Below are positions 35,350 to 47,686 of a stretch of 64,000 nt of DNA, piece after piece (positions within the stretch are counted from its first letter, which is position 1; every line of letters starts with the position of its first letter). The notes beneath the pieces were generated by a model. It did not search any database and was not told where the DNA came from. It was given only the letters and a program-made list of their open reading frames with translations. The DNA comes from Pyrrhosoma nymphula (Eukaryota; Arthropoda; Insecta; Odonata; Coenagrionidae), in the NCBI GenBank assembly GCA_963573305.1, contig OY754337.1, forward strand, positions 72,141,094 through 72,205,093, written 5' to 3'. The position numbers were made by a program, and so were the translations under genes.

Positions 35350-35690
35350 GAGAGTAGATTTGAGACGTTTCAGATTTGTTTGTTGCGGAGAATACAAAAA
35401 GCACGAAGGATGGAAAGGAAAACGAATGAGGAAGTGCTCGGTACAGCGGGGAAGGAGAGGAAACTGCCGGAGTACATTGGGAGGAGGCAGAGTAGGTGAT
35501 TGGAACAGGAATGAGGGGCGAGGGTATGCCAGTCTTAAAATCAGTTGAAGGTAGACTACGTGTCGTAGTTGACGCTTTGGGGAAATAGTTGGGGAATAGG
35601 GAGAAAAATAATTAACTCTTTGGATGAAATGGAAAGTAGACGGACAGATGACGAGAAGAACAGCCAGATAGTTTTAAGAAGTAGATACTT
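35350..35690 (+). mobile_element. RTE-A LINE 3' fragment
   Basis: The plus strand shows ARRMERKTNEEVLGTAGKERKL, RRQSRWLEQE and a remnant of the downstream block with DEMESRR-like residues. The order matches RTE-A after FEMW. It is frameshifted and stops in several places. Confidence 0.65.
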
Positions 35691-35861
35691 GGGGTTTCAG
35701 ATGCAATAACTCAATACCAACCTAATACAGTCTTTATCGACATGCTACATTGAACTGTACTTTTTTATTTTTTAGTACGTTGTTAATAAATTTCTTTTTT
35801 TTATTTTTAGTACAATTTTATTGTTTCAGAAAAGCATGCTTAAATATTTTTTTTTCTTCGC

Positions 35862-36290
35862 CTCTTCCACATCTGCAAAACGTTTTCGTTTGAGGGCAAT
35901 TTTGATTCCAGGGAATAAAAATAAGTCGCATGGAGCAAGATAGGGAGCATAGGGTGGGTGAGGAAGTGGGGTCACGCCGTGTTTTGGATAAGCATCTTCG
36001 CCCACTCAGGGCAGTCTGTTCCGGCGCGTTGCCATGGTGAAACCCTCACTCACCAATTCGCCACAACTTGAGGTCCTTTCATTCCACCACGTCAGGAAAA
36101 CGCGTCAGAACTGTAAAGTAAAATTCTTAATAAACAGTTTGACCGGTAAGAATGAATCCTGGGAGGAGAGTGCCGTTTGCATAAAAAAGCATTAACATCG
36201 TATTGACTTCGTTCTCCACTTGCTTTTGAACCGGACGTTTTTGGGACGTGGTGAAGTTGAATGTTCCGTTGGCTTTTTTCACCACAACTC
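35862..36290 (-). pseudogene. mariner-like transposase fragment
   Basis: On the minus strand: QKQVENEVNTMLMLFY, ANGTLLPGFILTGQTVY, EFYFTVLTRFPDVVE, KDLKLWRIGE, HHGNAPEQTALS and then, after a frameshift, GVTPLPHPPYAPYLAPCDLFLFPGIKIALKRKRFADVEE. This follows the mariner catalytic core in order. The second aspartate (HHDNAPAH in the family) is glycine, and the SPD aspartate is tyrosine while the following CD is kept. Stops and the frameshift confirm it is dead. Terminal inverted repeats were not located. Confidence 0.8.
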
Positions 36291-36400
36291 GGGGCCCTTT
36301 GTCCCACCACGTCAGGAAAACGCTTCAGAGCTGTTTAATAAAATCCTTGATAAACATTTTGACCGGTAAGAAAGAACTCTGGGAGGACAGTGCCGTTTGC
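36281..36400 (-). pseudogene. Second, partial mariner-like fragment
   Basis: About 120 bp here repeat 36061-36180 at a 220-bp offset with roughly 15-20 percent difference. It encodes ANGTVLPEFFLTGQNVY and KRFPDVV in the same orientation. The divergence is too high for a recent local duplication, so either an old duplication or two separate mariner copies lie side by side. Confidence 0.7.
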
Positions 36401-37234
36401 AACAGACTACTATATCTCAGCAACTATACCATCGGCGAACGTGAAACTTTACAAATGTTCATTGGAGATAGGTGTAAATGTCTAAACAAAATTTCATTGA
36501 AATCGGTGATGGTCAAGCGGGGACCACCAGACCACTTGGCATGGAATGACCCTGCTGCTTCACCTGCGAGAAAACCACTCGTAAAATTGGATCCCACGTT
36601 TTCAGGTTCAACTGCGAATATCAGCTTTCAGGTAACAATAGTTTCTCCTCTGTTACAGGAAGCGTGTTTGACCTGAAAACGCCTCCTGTATCGTAAGAGA
36701 AACTGTTCTCACCTGAACGCTGACATACCCAGTTCAACCTGAAAACATGAGATCCAGTGTATCGAGCCACTGTGGAAGGATGCGCTCCAAGCATTCAAGC
36801 AGTCATAAAATTGTTTTTCCCCGTAGCAGCTTCCTTGTAAGCCGTTTCACTACAACTGTTTCCGCCGCAGACTTTCCCAGCAGAAAACGGAATGTTACAG
36901 CCACGCGTTGTACCCTCTTGTGAGACATTAAAAAATTACTAAACAGGTGAGAGGTGCTTAGGATAAAATTCGCTACGTGACTTTTAAGTCTTCATACTGG
37001 TGTATGAGGGTCCTGGCGTGGACACCATTATATAGCAGCGGAAGCTTGCGCTACAACGATCAATAGTGTATAGAGAATACTCCGTATAATATTTCCGTTA
37101 TTTTTTTGTTTCCCCTCGAATAGAATCATGGTAGTTGACCCAAGTTGGAAAGGTAGGGGATTGTGGAGAAATTTTACAGCTGACTGGGTACAGTGTAGCT
37201 GATTTTGAGACCGCCATCACTTTTGAAATATTGT
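36401..37234. other. No recognisable feature
   Basis: An open frame to 36676 runs through without a known motif. Nothing else was identified. Confidence 0.4.
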
Positions 37235-37440
37235 TTATTCTTCCTTTTTTTATTTATTTATTCACCACCGAAAACAGCTCTCATTGGCCTTTACATCGGG
37301 GTATTAACATTCAACAACGGACGAGCACACACAACCATGGCCTGGGAAGTGAAAAATCCTCCCCAGGCGGGACTCGAACCCGCGACCTTTAGGTTAGAAG
37401 ACAAGGACGTTACCCCGCCGCCACCGAGGCCGGCGATCTC
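37235..37440 (-). repeat. tRNA-derived SINE (SINE-D)
   Basis: Reverse-complemented, the head has CCTCGGTGGCGGCGGGG as an A-box-like region, AACCTAAAGGTCGCGGG, and a clear B box GGTTCGAGTCCC. A body with CCATGGTTGTGTGTGCTC and a TTTATT-rich end follows. Plus-strand frames give AGLEPATF, the usual antisense translation of a B box. The anticodon-stem-like part is intact enough to suggest a fairly young copy. Confidence 0.75.
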
Positions 37441-37769
37441 TATGAACTCGTAGATTATTCGGGAGTTGGAATCCTTCCACCTTGACGATGATTCCAGTTC
37501 TTTTGTAGTCAATCGCGTGCCCCAAGGCTTCATGTTCGGCAGCTCCCGATTTCGATGTTTGCCCCAGTCGGATGGCCCAGTTGGTATTCTTCTAGCTGAG
37601 TTTTGAATGAGCATCATGAATCCCCGATACGTTTCATCCAGCACGTTCCTCAGAAAATAACGCACACTCCTTGGATTTGTACCGGATTTCTGTCCTAGAC
37701 ATTTCTCGCAAGATGTTGTAATTATAAATGTTACTTAAAATAGCCATACGTGCAGATCACTCATCTGTC

Positions 37770-38390
37770 ACCGCCAGGAAGGCCTTTCACCGGCCCTTTT
37801 CAACATATACCTGGAAAAAGCAGTCAAAGAAGCTCAAAGAATGGAAATAGAAGGAAATAAGGTGAATAGTGAAGAAATCATAACATAGAAAACCGTTTCG
37901 CAGATAACATCGCAGTCGTAGCAAATAAGCCAGAAGACCTGCAAGCATCCTTGAACACAATGGATCGAGTGTTTTAAGAATGCAGCATGAAGATTAACGG
38001 TAGAGAAACGGAAATCGTATTATTTGGAAGAGAGAAGCTGAATGCAGAAATTATTCCCCATGGTAGAGATGCTTGAACAAGTGGAATCCTTCACCTATCT
38101 TGGAATCTATATGACATGGTATGGAAGAAGTTCAATCGATACCAGATGAAGAATATTTTAACCCTAGGAAGCATTCATGATGAAAAACGAACTGTTGTCT
38201 ACAACGAACATAGCAGAAAAGAAAACCCCACGAGGAAGACCGAGGGACAAATACATAGTCCAGCTAAAACGGAACATGAAACAGCAGAACTGCAAGGACA
38301 AAAATAGATAGCAGGAGACAGAGTAGATTGGAGGGCTGCAGTTAACATGAAGACTTAGCATTAACTATCATTAAATTCATGCAATTCTAG
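37770..38390 (+). mobile_element. RTE-type LINE (RTE-B), 3' part, pseudogenised
   Basis: Plus-strand pieces: RQEGLSPALFNIYLEKAVKEAQ, then FADNIAVVANKPEDLQASL (the catalytic FADD is FADN), KINGRETEIVLFGREK, ESFTYLGIY, RGRPRDKYIVQLKRNMKQQNCKDKN and the end SINYH near 38370. Wording differs clearly from RTE-A, so this is a second RTE-like family. The endonuclease and fingers are missing. Its last 50 bp form the left arm of a palindrome with the opposed copy. Confidence 0.8.
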
Positions 38391-38445
38391 GATTGCTAGA
38401 ATTGAATGAATTTAATGATAGTTAATGCTAAGTCTTCATGTTAAC
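38341..38445. repeat. 50-bp near-perfect palindrome joining two RTE-B 3' ends
   Basis: Arms 38341-38390 and 38396-38445 match at 49 of 50 positions, with a 5-nt spacer. Both arms begin, from outside, with GTTAACATGAAGACTTAGC, which is the 3' end of the RTE-B copies on either side. Confidence 0.95.
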
Positions 38446-38790
38446 GACCATCATAATATGCCTGGTGTTCTATACTTGGTCCTCTCGGTATTTCTTTCCA
38501 TTCATATATCTTCCCATAATTATTTTCTATAGGCTATTGTGACGCAACACATGTCCAATCAATTTGTCTCCTATTTCCCTAAGAGTGTTCATTCCACATA
38601 TTTTCTCCCAAACTCTTCGTAGGACTTCTTTGTTAGTGATGCTCTCCGTCCATTTCATCTTCATCTTTCTTTGATAACACCACCTTTCTATTGCTTCAAT
38701 TTTTTTTGCTCTGCAGCTATTATTATTGCCCAAGCCTCTCTTTGTGAAGAGCGTACATTCTTGTGCTGCTAGATGTTAGTTGACTCTTAT
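38396..38790 (-). mobile_element. RTE-B LINE 3' fragment, opposite orientation
   Basis: On the minus strand: KKIEAIERWCYQRKMKMKW, ESITNKEVLRRVWEKI, REIGDKLIGHVLRHNSL, then a frameshifted GRYMNGKKYRE and the same 3' end as its neighbour. The LEAFEMWCYRRM, TNEEVLRR and LIGHxLRHNSL pattern is standard for RTE-type LINE C-termini. It meets the plus copy tail to tail. Confidence 0.8.
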
Positions 38791-41700
38791 TTTGATGGTG
38801 ATAAGCACAAGAGCTTATATCCATTAAACAGAAAACCATTTGGCTCCTAATTGTTTTTAACTTGGTAATCGACCAAATAACTGTGCTAACCATTATTCCA
38901 CTTTTAAACGCAATAAAACGTGAAATAGCACGATTTATTGGCATAGTTGGTAAAGTAGGATAAAACCTCGTTGTGATTAAAACTTGCAACTTGAATTAAA
39001 AACTCAATTTGAATGACACAGTCTGCGAGAGATGTTTATTGTCTCCTCTTTCAGAGAGTATTGATTCTTTTTCAAAACAAAACCATTGCGTAGCAACGGT
39101 GCATAGCGGCGAAATATAAAATTACAAATTCGGCTAAATATAAAACTACAAATTCAAGAAACTCTACATTTAATTACACACAAGTTAGGACGCCGTAGTT
39201 GGCTTAAAAAAGGCGGGGTAGTGCAGAAGTGAGCATAGTATATGGCATCTAGATGGAAACTTTCAGATTAAATCTCAAGTGATGCCTCTGGAAATCCCCA
39301 GCAAAGCCCAAGAAATGAAATTCTGGAATCAAGAATTTTCTGAGAAACCTCAATGAGTCCTAGAAATGAATGCTCTTTACTTCAATCATGACCTTTGGAT
39401 TTTCCCGGAATAATTTTCACACAAATATTCCCTAAGTTTTAATCGGTACATTCCTGGATGTTTCTCCATCATTACCCACAGTTTCATTTAATGGTATCTT
39501 TTCAGTGTACGGTTCCTTTGATCATCGCATTTGGCGCCGAAACATGTTCCACATAAAAGTTAAGAGCATCTGCATGTGAAACCAATATTAAATTTTCTTG
39601 TCATAGACAAACGTTGGACGTACACGACAGCTAGATCTGTCCTACACATTTTTGCTTTCGAATCGAATACGAATCATACGCCTAATAATGACCTTGGACC
39701 TTTAGTTAGATTCCAATGGCACGCAGAGTAAAACCCAAACCTCGTGTTTATATGCTATAAGTTTTTAAAAATCGGGTTACCGATTAATCGTAATTAACCG
39801 ATTTATTGGTACACACTTGAATTTCGTGAGTTAAGTATTAATAAATTCTTTTTAAAAATCAGTTTGGAGACAAATGTCGTGCATCAGAACCACAGATAGC
39901 CTTAATCTCACGATTTTTTCAGATTCTCATCCATGCCCAAGAATGGGAGCGAGTCGACAACAAAGCCAAAGCAAGCGATGACGTGATGGCGTTTGCATGA
40001 AGCAGCAAGCCCTGTGTCACTCACATTATCCACTCATCACCAACATAAACAGCCTCTCATGTTACTGCTTTTCAGAATATTATTTTGTTGCTATGTTGGA
40101 ATCCTAGGTTTCATTTAAAAATTCTGAATTTCACGCATCCTTTTATTGAATCGAATTTAGTCATCACTAGCCTTAAATAAAGCGTATACGAGGAATTTGC
40201 ATTATTAATATTACATCTATACGAAGAGTGACAAATTAAGGTAATATGTACCGATGATAAAACGTGAGTGACCAAATATTCGAATACCAGCTCAAACTTA
40301 AATTTTTCAATGCCTCACTTTATGCATTTCTTTTGAGTTTCATGTACAGTTCTGTTTTTAAAAAATCGTACCACTTCGGAGTCGAAAAATTTCGAAGTCC
40401 CGAGTTGACGCCGATGTGACAACGCGGCGCACCGCGTCTCCCTGAGCGGGGGAGCAATAAACTCTCCGAGCGGACCTCCTTCCGAACTTACTTGCTGAGA
40501 GGGAACCTCCACCTGAAGGACGATTTTGACCTGCAAGGGATTTCTGAGGAGGTGGATTGGATTTCGGGGTCCTGTTTGGTTATGCGTGCGCGAGAATGAG
40601 TAGATGAACGATCGGTCTGTCGGTCAAAGTAACCCGATCTCTCTCGTAATCTAAAGCTACCATGTAGAAGCCAGGACTCAAATATCCATTGGAAGTCTCC
40701 ATCAGAGCACGGAGAACACCACCACTGCAAATGACATATCATCCATTATTTTTTCTTTTGAAAAGGCAATTACCGAGAATCGACGCTCGAGGAGATCGAA
40801 TCATGTCGAAGAGAATATATCAATTATTACATTTGGATTTTCTCTAATAATTCAGTTATTTGAAAACATAATGAGTTACTTAGTATTTCTGCTTGTTTTC
40901 ACATGCTTTTATACGTTACAAGGCACATCTATGACGCTTATGGTAGATTTATAAAATATAAAAGGCGTAATGCAGCCGTCAACGAAAGCATTTTGACGGT
41001 ATAAAAAGTTGTTTTGCTTCACAAGAGCTAATTTATTGATAGAGAAAGGAAAAGAAGCCTAAAATAGTCACAGTAGCGAAATCAGATCTGTAAATATGTA
41101 ACTCCATTTTTTCGACACCTAGCTATAGGGAAATGGTGTGAATTTAAGCCTTAACTCGATCCTTTTCAATAACGCGGCTTAAATATCTTCGTTCGTCTGA
41201 TTCATCCATATAAAGGACCCTGGCATGTATTGAATGACATGGCTCACGGTTTACATTTTGGAAGGGCGTTTGAACTTCACGTTCTTACAGCGTATATTTT
41301 CGTGAGAATGCGGGGCTCAGAAAATAGGAGGGACGTGCGGATGGAAATAATGCAGTTTTCGTACTGATACTATCATTTTCGTGACAAATACTGTTTTGTT
41401 ATTAAATTTTGAACTTCAGCTAAGAGCGAGTATAAACCGTGAACCAATGATATATAGCGAACATTTAGCAGGCTGATATCTCAATTGTGCCCACCTTCCA
41501 TTCAGGAATCCTATCAGTGCTGCCTTTTTTTACCCCTTTCCTTGGTTCACAATTCATTACGGGGACAGGCCCTAAACAGTAAATATTCGAATAGAAGATA
41601 AAAGTGAGTCCGGCTATCGCAATATTTTGTTCACGTAAGGGAGCTGAAGAATGAACTCGATATTCTCAGGCGTAACTTTGTGAAAATCCATATTGACAGA

Positions 41701-44060
41701 ATCAATACAAACTATGTAAACATTATGATGCACGATATGTCCCCAAAGAAGATAGAAAAAAACTACTCCAACAATTTCTGGATATTCACTATTAAAATTT
41801 GGCCAACCTAGTCACTCCGGATTTATATGATCAATAAAATTTTCAGCCTTTATATTATTTTATTACGCGTTTGTTTCAATTAAGCCATTCAAAGTTTGTT
41901 CAACTTTAAAGTTATCTATTCCGTCATCTACCACGATTGCCCAAGGATAATGTTTAATGAAATAGAAAATCGATTTGACTTAATTTATTTAGGACTTATT
42001 GCTCATTTTAAGCATTCAAAAAGTTAAAACGATTCTTATAAATAAAATACATGTTAGATACATTTGCCATACCGGCACAAGCATTTCAATACATACACAG
42101 TGGACTATTACTGCATGTGCTAATTGTCTGCAAACTAATAAATAAGCCATCACTATACACACAACAAAGAGTAAGTGGCAGTGACAAGAATTAACAAAAA
42201 TATATTGTGATGTTACCGATGTCATTGAAAAAGTCTCTTATTTTTTAAAAAAGGATTTCGTAAGCGCAGCTATCTTGGAAAAATAGAGATGGAAAAAAGT
42301 CACTACATCAGAACGCAAACCGAGACAAAATAGCTTTTATTGTGTCCATCAAAAGGTTTCCCAAAGGCAAAATTATTTTGTGTAAGAATTTAATATTCAT
42401 TTTGCTAAATGCCTTGCTTGTAAATTAGAGGAAAGTGGTGATGCTTGGGAAACGTAATAGCAGCTGAGGTATATGCGAAATCTGTTAGATATTCTACTAT
42501 TGATAATTCCAATTTATCGTCATTAAATTTTTTAATAATTTTCTAATCCTCTAAGAAAGAGGGGTAAAGTGTATTTGTTGATGATCCTTATTATCCTCAC
42601 AGCAGAATTTAAAACTAAGCCATTATGATCGCATGTGTTCCTTTTATTACATCTCGATCTTTTTCTCAAGTTTGACCCCTGTCCCATCGGTTTCATAGGA
42701 TCACATCACAGTTACTTAATACCCATATTAACCTACCTTTATCGATAGATTACCTTTAAGAATAATTTAAATAAGTTGAGCCTACCTACAATAATCTCGT
42801 TATTTAGGCCTTTCATGCTTATGATATCACAAACTTGAGGACTTACTCACTCGTAAGTTTGAAAGTATCCGCATAATATTATAAAGTGTGTATATTTAAA
42901 CTCCTTTTTGGCCATGTGGCAATATACGACGGTTACTGAAGCTTCATTCGCAGGAAAGTATCGCACATGTCTTGAGGGAAGACTCGTCTTTCATTCAAAA
43001 GATAAAAGCGCGTTCGTACGAAATGAGGGCGATTTTAAAAATGGCCATCATCGTCGACGACCTTTTGCCTGAGGAGGAGATACTGCTTAACGGAGATGAT
43101 GGGAAAACGGCCTGTTCCACATAAAAAATTAAAGATTATCACTATTTTCCAATTAGCTGGTTAGAAAAGAATTTTTATGAATTGTTCCCGATTTTCTTCT
43201 CTATCATCAAGCGTCTCTTTCGCAATAATATTTCCCTCTTGAGTTTTTCACATATATTACCACTATTCATACCTTCTAAATACTTCTTACCTCCACTCTT
43301 ACAGATGGGGGTGCATTACAGTTTCTCTGGAATTTTATTATTCATAAAACTGGTAATTACATTGATGTAGCGACATTTAGTGCGTGTCTCATCACACACC
43401 ATCTCTAGTGTGGCGATTCCTACTCTAATTTGTGGTCTCTCACCCTAATATTTAGCCCCGCCTTCTTACTTCTGGAAAATCTTATCACTTTCGTGGGAAA
43501 TCCCACCTCCTCGTCATCGGAATGAATCGTTCTTTCAGGACCCAATTTAGATTATCCATCGGTATTCTAAAATGCGTTCTAAGGGATAAAACCATGATAA
43601 CAACTGAATTCTTAAAGGTAAATAAATTTGATAGATTTAATTTGAGAAATGTTAAAAATCTTTTTTGCATATAAGGAAGCATACCTATATATCTCCAAAA
43701 TAAGAAAGTGAATTCCCAGAAAAAGAGGCTAAGGGATGAAATAACGTGGTACTCTGAATCTCAGAAGCCCAGAATGTCATCATCGGAACGTTTAAGAAAG
43801 TTTTGAGAGCGACAGAAACTCTGAGAAACACTCTTAGAAAGCGCCTTACGTGAGCGTGCAAGCAATGAAAGTTGACTTCAATTTTGGCGCCACTTCTAAT
43901 GCTGATGGTGGTTCGAGTACAATGGATTGAGACTTTATTTTCAACTCATGTACAAGTACATCCATGACTCACAAGAAGATGCTTCACGCTTAAACGCCTA
44001 CGGTTGCGTCGCAGACGCTACCTGTTAGATAAAGAGATCGTGGACGTGCCAATTAACATT
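38791..44060. other. Unrecognised; two copies of a short shared tail
   Basis: CCGAAACATGTTCCACATAAAA near 39537 and AAAACGGCCTGTTCCACATAAAA near 43105 share a tail and a preceding GATCATC/GATGATG stretch, recalling the hammerhead-like repeats elsewhere but too degraded to call. Overlapping minus open frames at 40315-40742 (73 and 84 codons) lie in a GC-richer patch and have no known motif. Confidence 0.4.
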
Positions 44061-44222
44061 CGGAACCATTTTTGAGGAAACCGGGACTAGCCACGGTAGT
44101 AACCTTTACGGAGTCACCCGCAAGTGCACATAAGTGCGATATTCCACAGGAGAAAAATCATTCGCCTTGACCGGGATCCCGGTCAAGGCGAATGATTTTT
44201 CTCCTGTGGAATATCGCACATT
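44061..44222. repeat. SINE-A copy ending in an 86-bp perfect palindrome
   Basis: From 44061 the antisense SINE-A tail (marker GGAGTCACCCGCAAGTGCAC) runs into its body and then, at 44134-44219, into a perfect palindrome with 43-bp arms and no spacer (centre GGGA/TCCC at 44176/44177). Each arm is the SINE-A body with ATTCGCCTTGACCGGGA at the centre, so the two copies are joined just downstream of the B box, their tRNA-like heads lost. Confidence 0.95.
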
Positions 44223-44224
44223 CG

Positions 44225-44650
44225 GAACCATAGTTATTTTTTTCTTCCCCTTGCATGTCTGACTTTTTTTCTCCTGTATTCTTCTGCACCTACCTTCTTC
44301 CTCCATTCTTCTTCTTATGCACATCTCAAAACCTTTCATTCTACAATTCTATCCCCATAGGTCAAGCTTTAGAATCACTATGGACTACGCTCCGTATTTG
44401 AGTTGTTAATCATGTCTTTAAGTCTTCACTCAGAGCCCCCCTCATCAATTCGCTCATCTTTGTAAATAAATCCTCATCCGATGAAAGTTCTCTCTCTCTC
44501 TCTTCCTTTCTTGAAATTATCACCTCCAAAATACTACCCAGTTAGGCGTAACCAGATACACTGGCACAAATATATTTCTTCTAATCCTAAGCGTTTGCCC
44601 ATTTTAACATTTCAACATCTTGAACGTCTCATTATCGTTCTTCAATTACA
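44225..44650 (-). mobile_element. RTE-A LINE fragment, minus strand
   Basis: On the minus strand: LGSILEVIISRK near 44540, then KGFEMCIRRRMEEEGR and QEKKSQTCKGKKK near 44330-44240. YLGSILE and FEMW-RRME fit the same positions of RTE-A. It is the only clear RTE-A piece in this orientation and abuts the SINE-A palindrome. Confidence 0.55.
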
Positions 44651-46770
44651 TTATTGATCATAATCTCAAAACTATTACTCTGATCCACCAATGTTCTCAG
44701 CATTAACAAATTCCATTTAGCTGGATGGCTGACTCAGTTTTGGCTCCGTTGTCCGTTAGTATTTATTACGATAATGCCAATGATGTTAAATATTACCTTC
44801 ATCAGTTTTCAACTTTATTCCCAATTGAAATCCATTGAATACACAAGCGTGTTTCCTAAAAAGTATTGGTAATAAAGTGCAATCCAGTATCACGTCCCTG
44901 CCTCTTACTGCTCGCCTCCTGAATTATGCATAGGTACATTTCTAATGAGGCCCATATCCATCCAGGATACTATCAAGGCACGTCCCAAACGCCTACACAT
45001 AATTAAATGTTGATAATTTACCCGCTTTCCTAATGAATAGTATTTGCATATGAATTAGTAAGAATAAATGTAGGCTCTACAATTACACATTCAGGTTGTT
45101 TTTCACTTGTAAGTGTTTAACTTCTTAGGCACACTGAGACAATTCTCGCAATTTCTTTATCCTAGATGGATAGATAGATGTATCAACATTTTTTCATCGA
45201 GTTCCCAAATCTTATGTGTTTGCCTTGTCAGTATAATCTTATATGTGTTTTACAAAGGTAACTTTCAATTAGCAGTATGTACACATAGATGGCCAAACTC
45301 ATTATACTCATATACGAGTAAATTATGAAACTTATGAGATAAGTAAATAGACACATTAGTAAGCCATAAACAAAAAAAGATACATGCAAAAATATACACG
45401 TGCACATCTCATTGGTTACGAAAATATAAATGCATTTAAACATGGATCATAAATTCATCAAAATATTCAATTTTTTTATGACGTCATTAGTCTTTGAGGC
45501 ACCTCTCAACATTAGCGGGATTGGGTTTGTGTGCTGGCTAGAGGAGCTACAGGCAATTCAACCGGAGTGCCTAGATTCGGAAACTGGAATTTGTGAAGAT
45601 TTTTCAGGGGAAATTCCAGCTCTACATGAGTACCTTGGGGAGTTTACTTAAAGTTCAATACACTGTCCTTCGGATTAGACGTACAACTAATGATCCCTGT
45701 TCTGGGAAATGTTTCCCAGTGCAGGGAATCATAATTAATAAAACAAGTCTGGTGAAAAATGGCATTTCGCTGGGTTTTGAAGCGGATGATTCCAAGAACC
45801 CTCAATATTCCCTTTCTTTTATAAAAAGACTTCATCACTCAACTCAAGCAAAGGAGAAAAGAGTTTAAGGATGTCCTTCCTGGTAGCCTCTCTCAATTGT
45901 GTCAAAGATCTGGCTAACGCCACTAACTCAACAGCCAAAAAACTCCTTGACAGAGTGGAATAAAATTTAAAAGGAGACGAGTACGGTCGCGAAACCAATT
46001 CATCGCCATCCCAGCCAAAGGGTCTTTCCTCAGAGACAAATAATTCAAATCAATTGACGCAAGGATTGTTGACTCGATAGTTTCGATGGGTTTTCCTCGT
46101 AGCCAATCACGATGATAGGTTTTCCGGCCGAATTCATTAACATCGATTTAAAGGATTGTGAGCTCATTTCCTTGAAATCACCAGGCGGTCGAGGACTACA
46201 GATGAAAATCGCCCTCTTTCGTGATTTAATCTCTCGCCTCCGAATCCAAAATCAGTCTTCTTGCTGTGCGTCTGTTAACCCATCTCTCCCATGACACTTT
46301 ACATCATGAGTGCATAAAACCTATGGCTTGCAAGCCATATTCCACGCAATATCAGTTCTGCGGGCCGTATTATGCCTAAGTTATTTATGTATTTATTCAA
46401 AGTATGATGCTCATAGGCCAATGGTTAGGTATCAAGTGATTATTACGTCAACCAATAAAAATTAAAATAGTGGAATATATGTGTTAGGGTGTTCCTTATT
46501 TTTTTGAAGTTCAAATTTCCTTTGGGACACCCCTTACTTTGGTTCCACTTAGTTAGGAAATAAATATTATAAAATACTTTTGTAATCGTGTAAAGGAAAG
46601 GCGTGCCACATCGCACTCATAGTTTTAAAATGTCGGTATTTTTCGCTGTTTTTCAGTCATTCCCGGTGACTACGAAGTACTCGGGCGTTTTTAACTCCTT
46701 TTTCGTTATAATCAACGACTGATTATACATTTGATATGTTTCATTTCGAATATTTTAAATTCCTACCTCG
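44651..46770. other. No recognisable feature
   Basis: AT-rich with short open frames (up to 91 codons near 45430-45870) lacking known motifs. Confidence 0.45.
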
Positions 46771-46915
46771 TAAGTGCGATATTCCACAGAGGAAAAATCA
46801 TTCGCCTTGACCGGGCGAATGGATTTTCCTCTGTAAAATATCGCACTTATGTGCACTTGCGGGTGACTCCGTAAAGGCAACTACCGTGGCTAGTCTCGGT
46901 ATCCACAAAATTGGA
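46771..46915. repeat. SINE-A body-tail with inverted partner
   Basis: The left part, 46771-46806, is the antisense SINE-A body (TAAGTGCGATATTCCACAG); the right part, about 46813-46850, is its inverted copy with a few changes, continuing through the tail marker CACTTGCGGGTGACTCCG to about 46915. The junction is again next to GCCTTGACCGGG, the place where the 44.1 kb palindrome turns. Confidence 0.85.
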
Positions 46916-47686
46916 AAACATTCTACCACGTAGTTCCCAAGGAGTGATCGCATGCCACCCTAGTCTCGGGACGCGCCCTCAAGTGCCCCGTAACTTGACC
47001 GACGTTTCGCCTTCAACAACAATATTGATACATTAAACTAAAATAAATGCAAGTGCACACGCCAAAGTGTTCACAAATAACTGTTTTTAAAACGATGAAC
47101 AAAAAACATGAGGAATATCCGTTAACATATTAAACTAAATTGAAACGTGAAGTGGATGACAAAAACTCGCAAAGCCGAAGCAGAATTTCTTTACTTTAGT
47201 AAAGCGTTATATTTTTTACCACTGCTTCTACATTCTAGTGGAAATAAATGACCCCTCTAATACTAAATGAATTTAAAAAAAACTACAGCTGAATTGGGAT
47301 ATTTGATGCAAATTTCTGCCTATTCCCTTGGATAACAGTAGAGTTACAAATCAAAGAGATATTTTATATCGAGCTGGTTTGGTGGCTATAGTACTGGATT
47401 ACCACCTCGAAGATCCGTATATTTTTTCTGTGGACCAGATCAAGTCCCTACTCGGTTTATCAGTGCATATTATGACTTCAAGTGCAGCACTCTGTCCGTC
47501 AGATCAGGGGCGTAACGCCGTGTTCCCTTTGGAGCCCCTCGTAAAGAGTTGACAAATGGCGACGCTAGGTCTCTCTCCACCTTTAATCTATTGCCTTAAT
47601 AATTCGTCCCCTACCAACTTGTCCACCGATCCTCAATGGAAGAAAATTACCACCGTAGTTGGGCGCCTCCCCAAATACCTACTTCA
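46916..47686. other. No recognisable feature
   Basis: No gene or repeat recognised. Confidence 0.45.

Noticed and set aside
40315..40742. Adjacent minus frames of 73 and 84 codons as a small gene
   Set aside because: They are in different frames, show no motif, and no intron joins them cleanly.
43050..43130. Hammerhead-like motif (CCTGAGGA ... GGAAAACGGCC)
   Set aside because: The core strands can be matched only with an oversized stem II and no plausible stem III.
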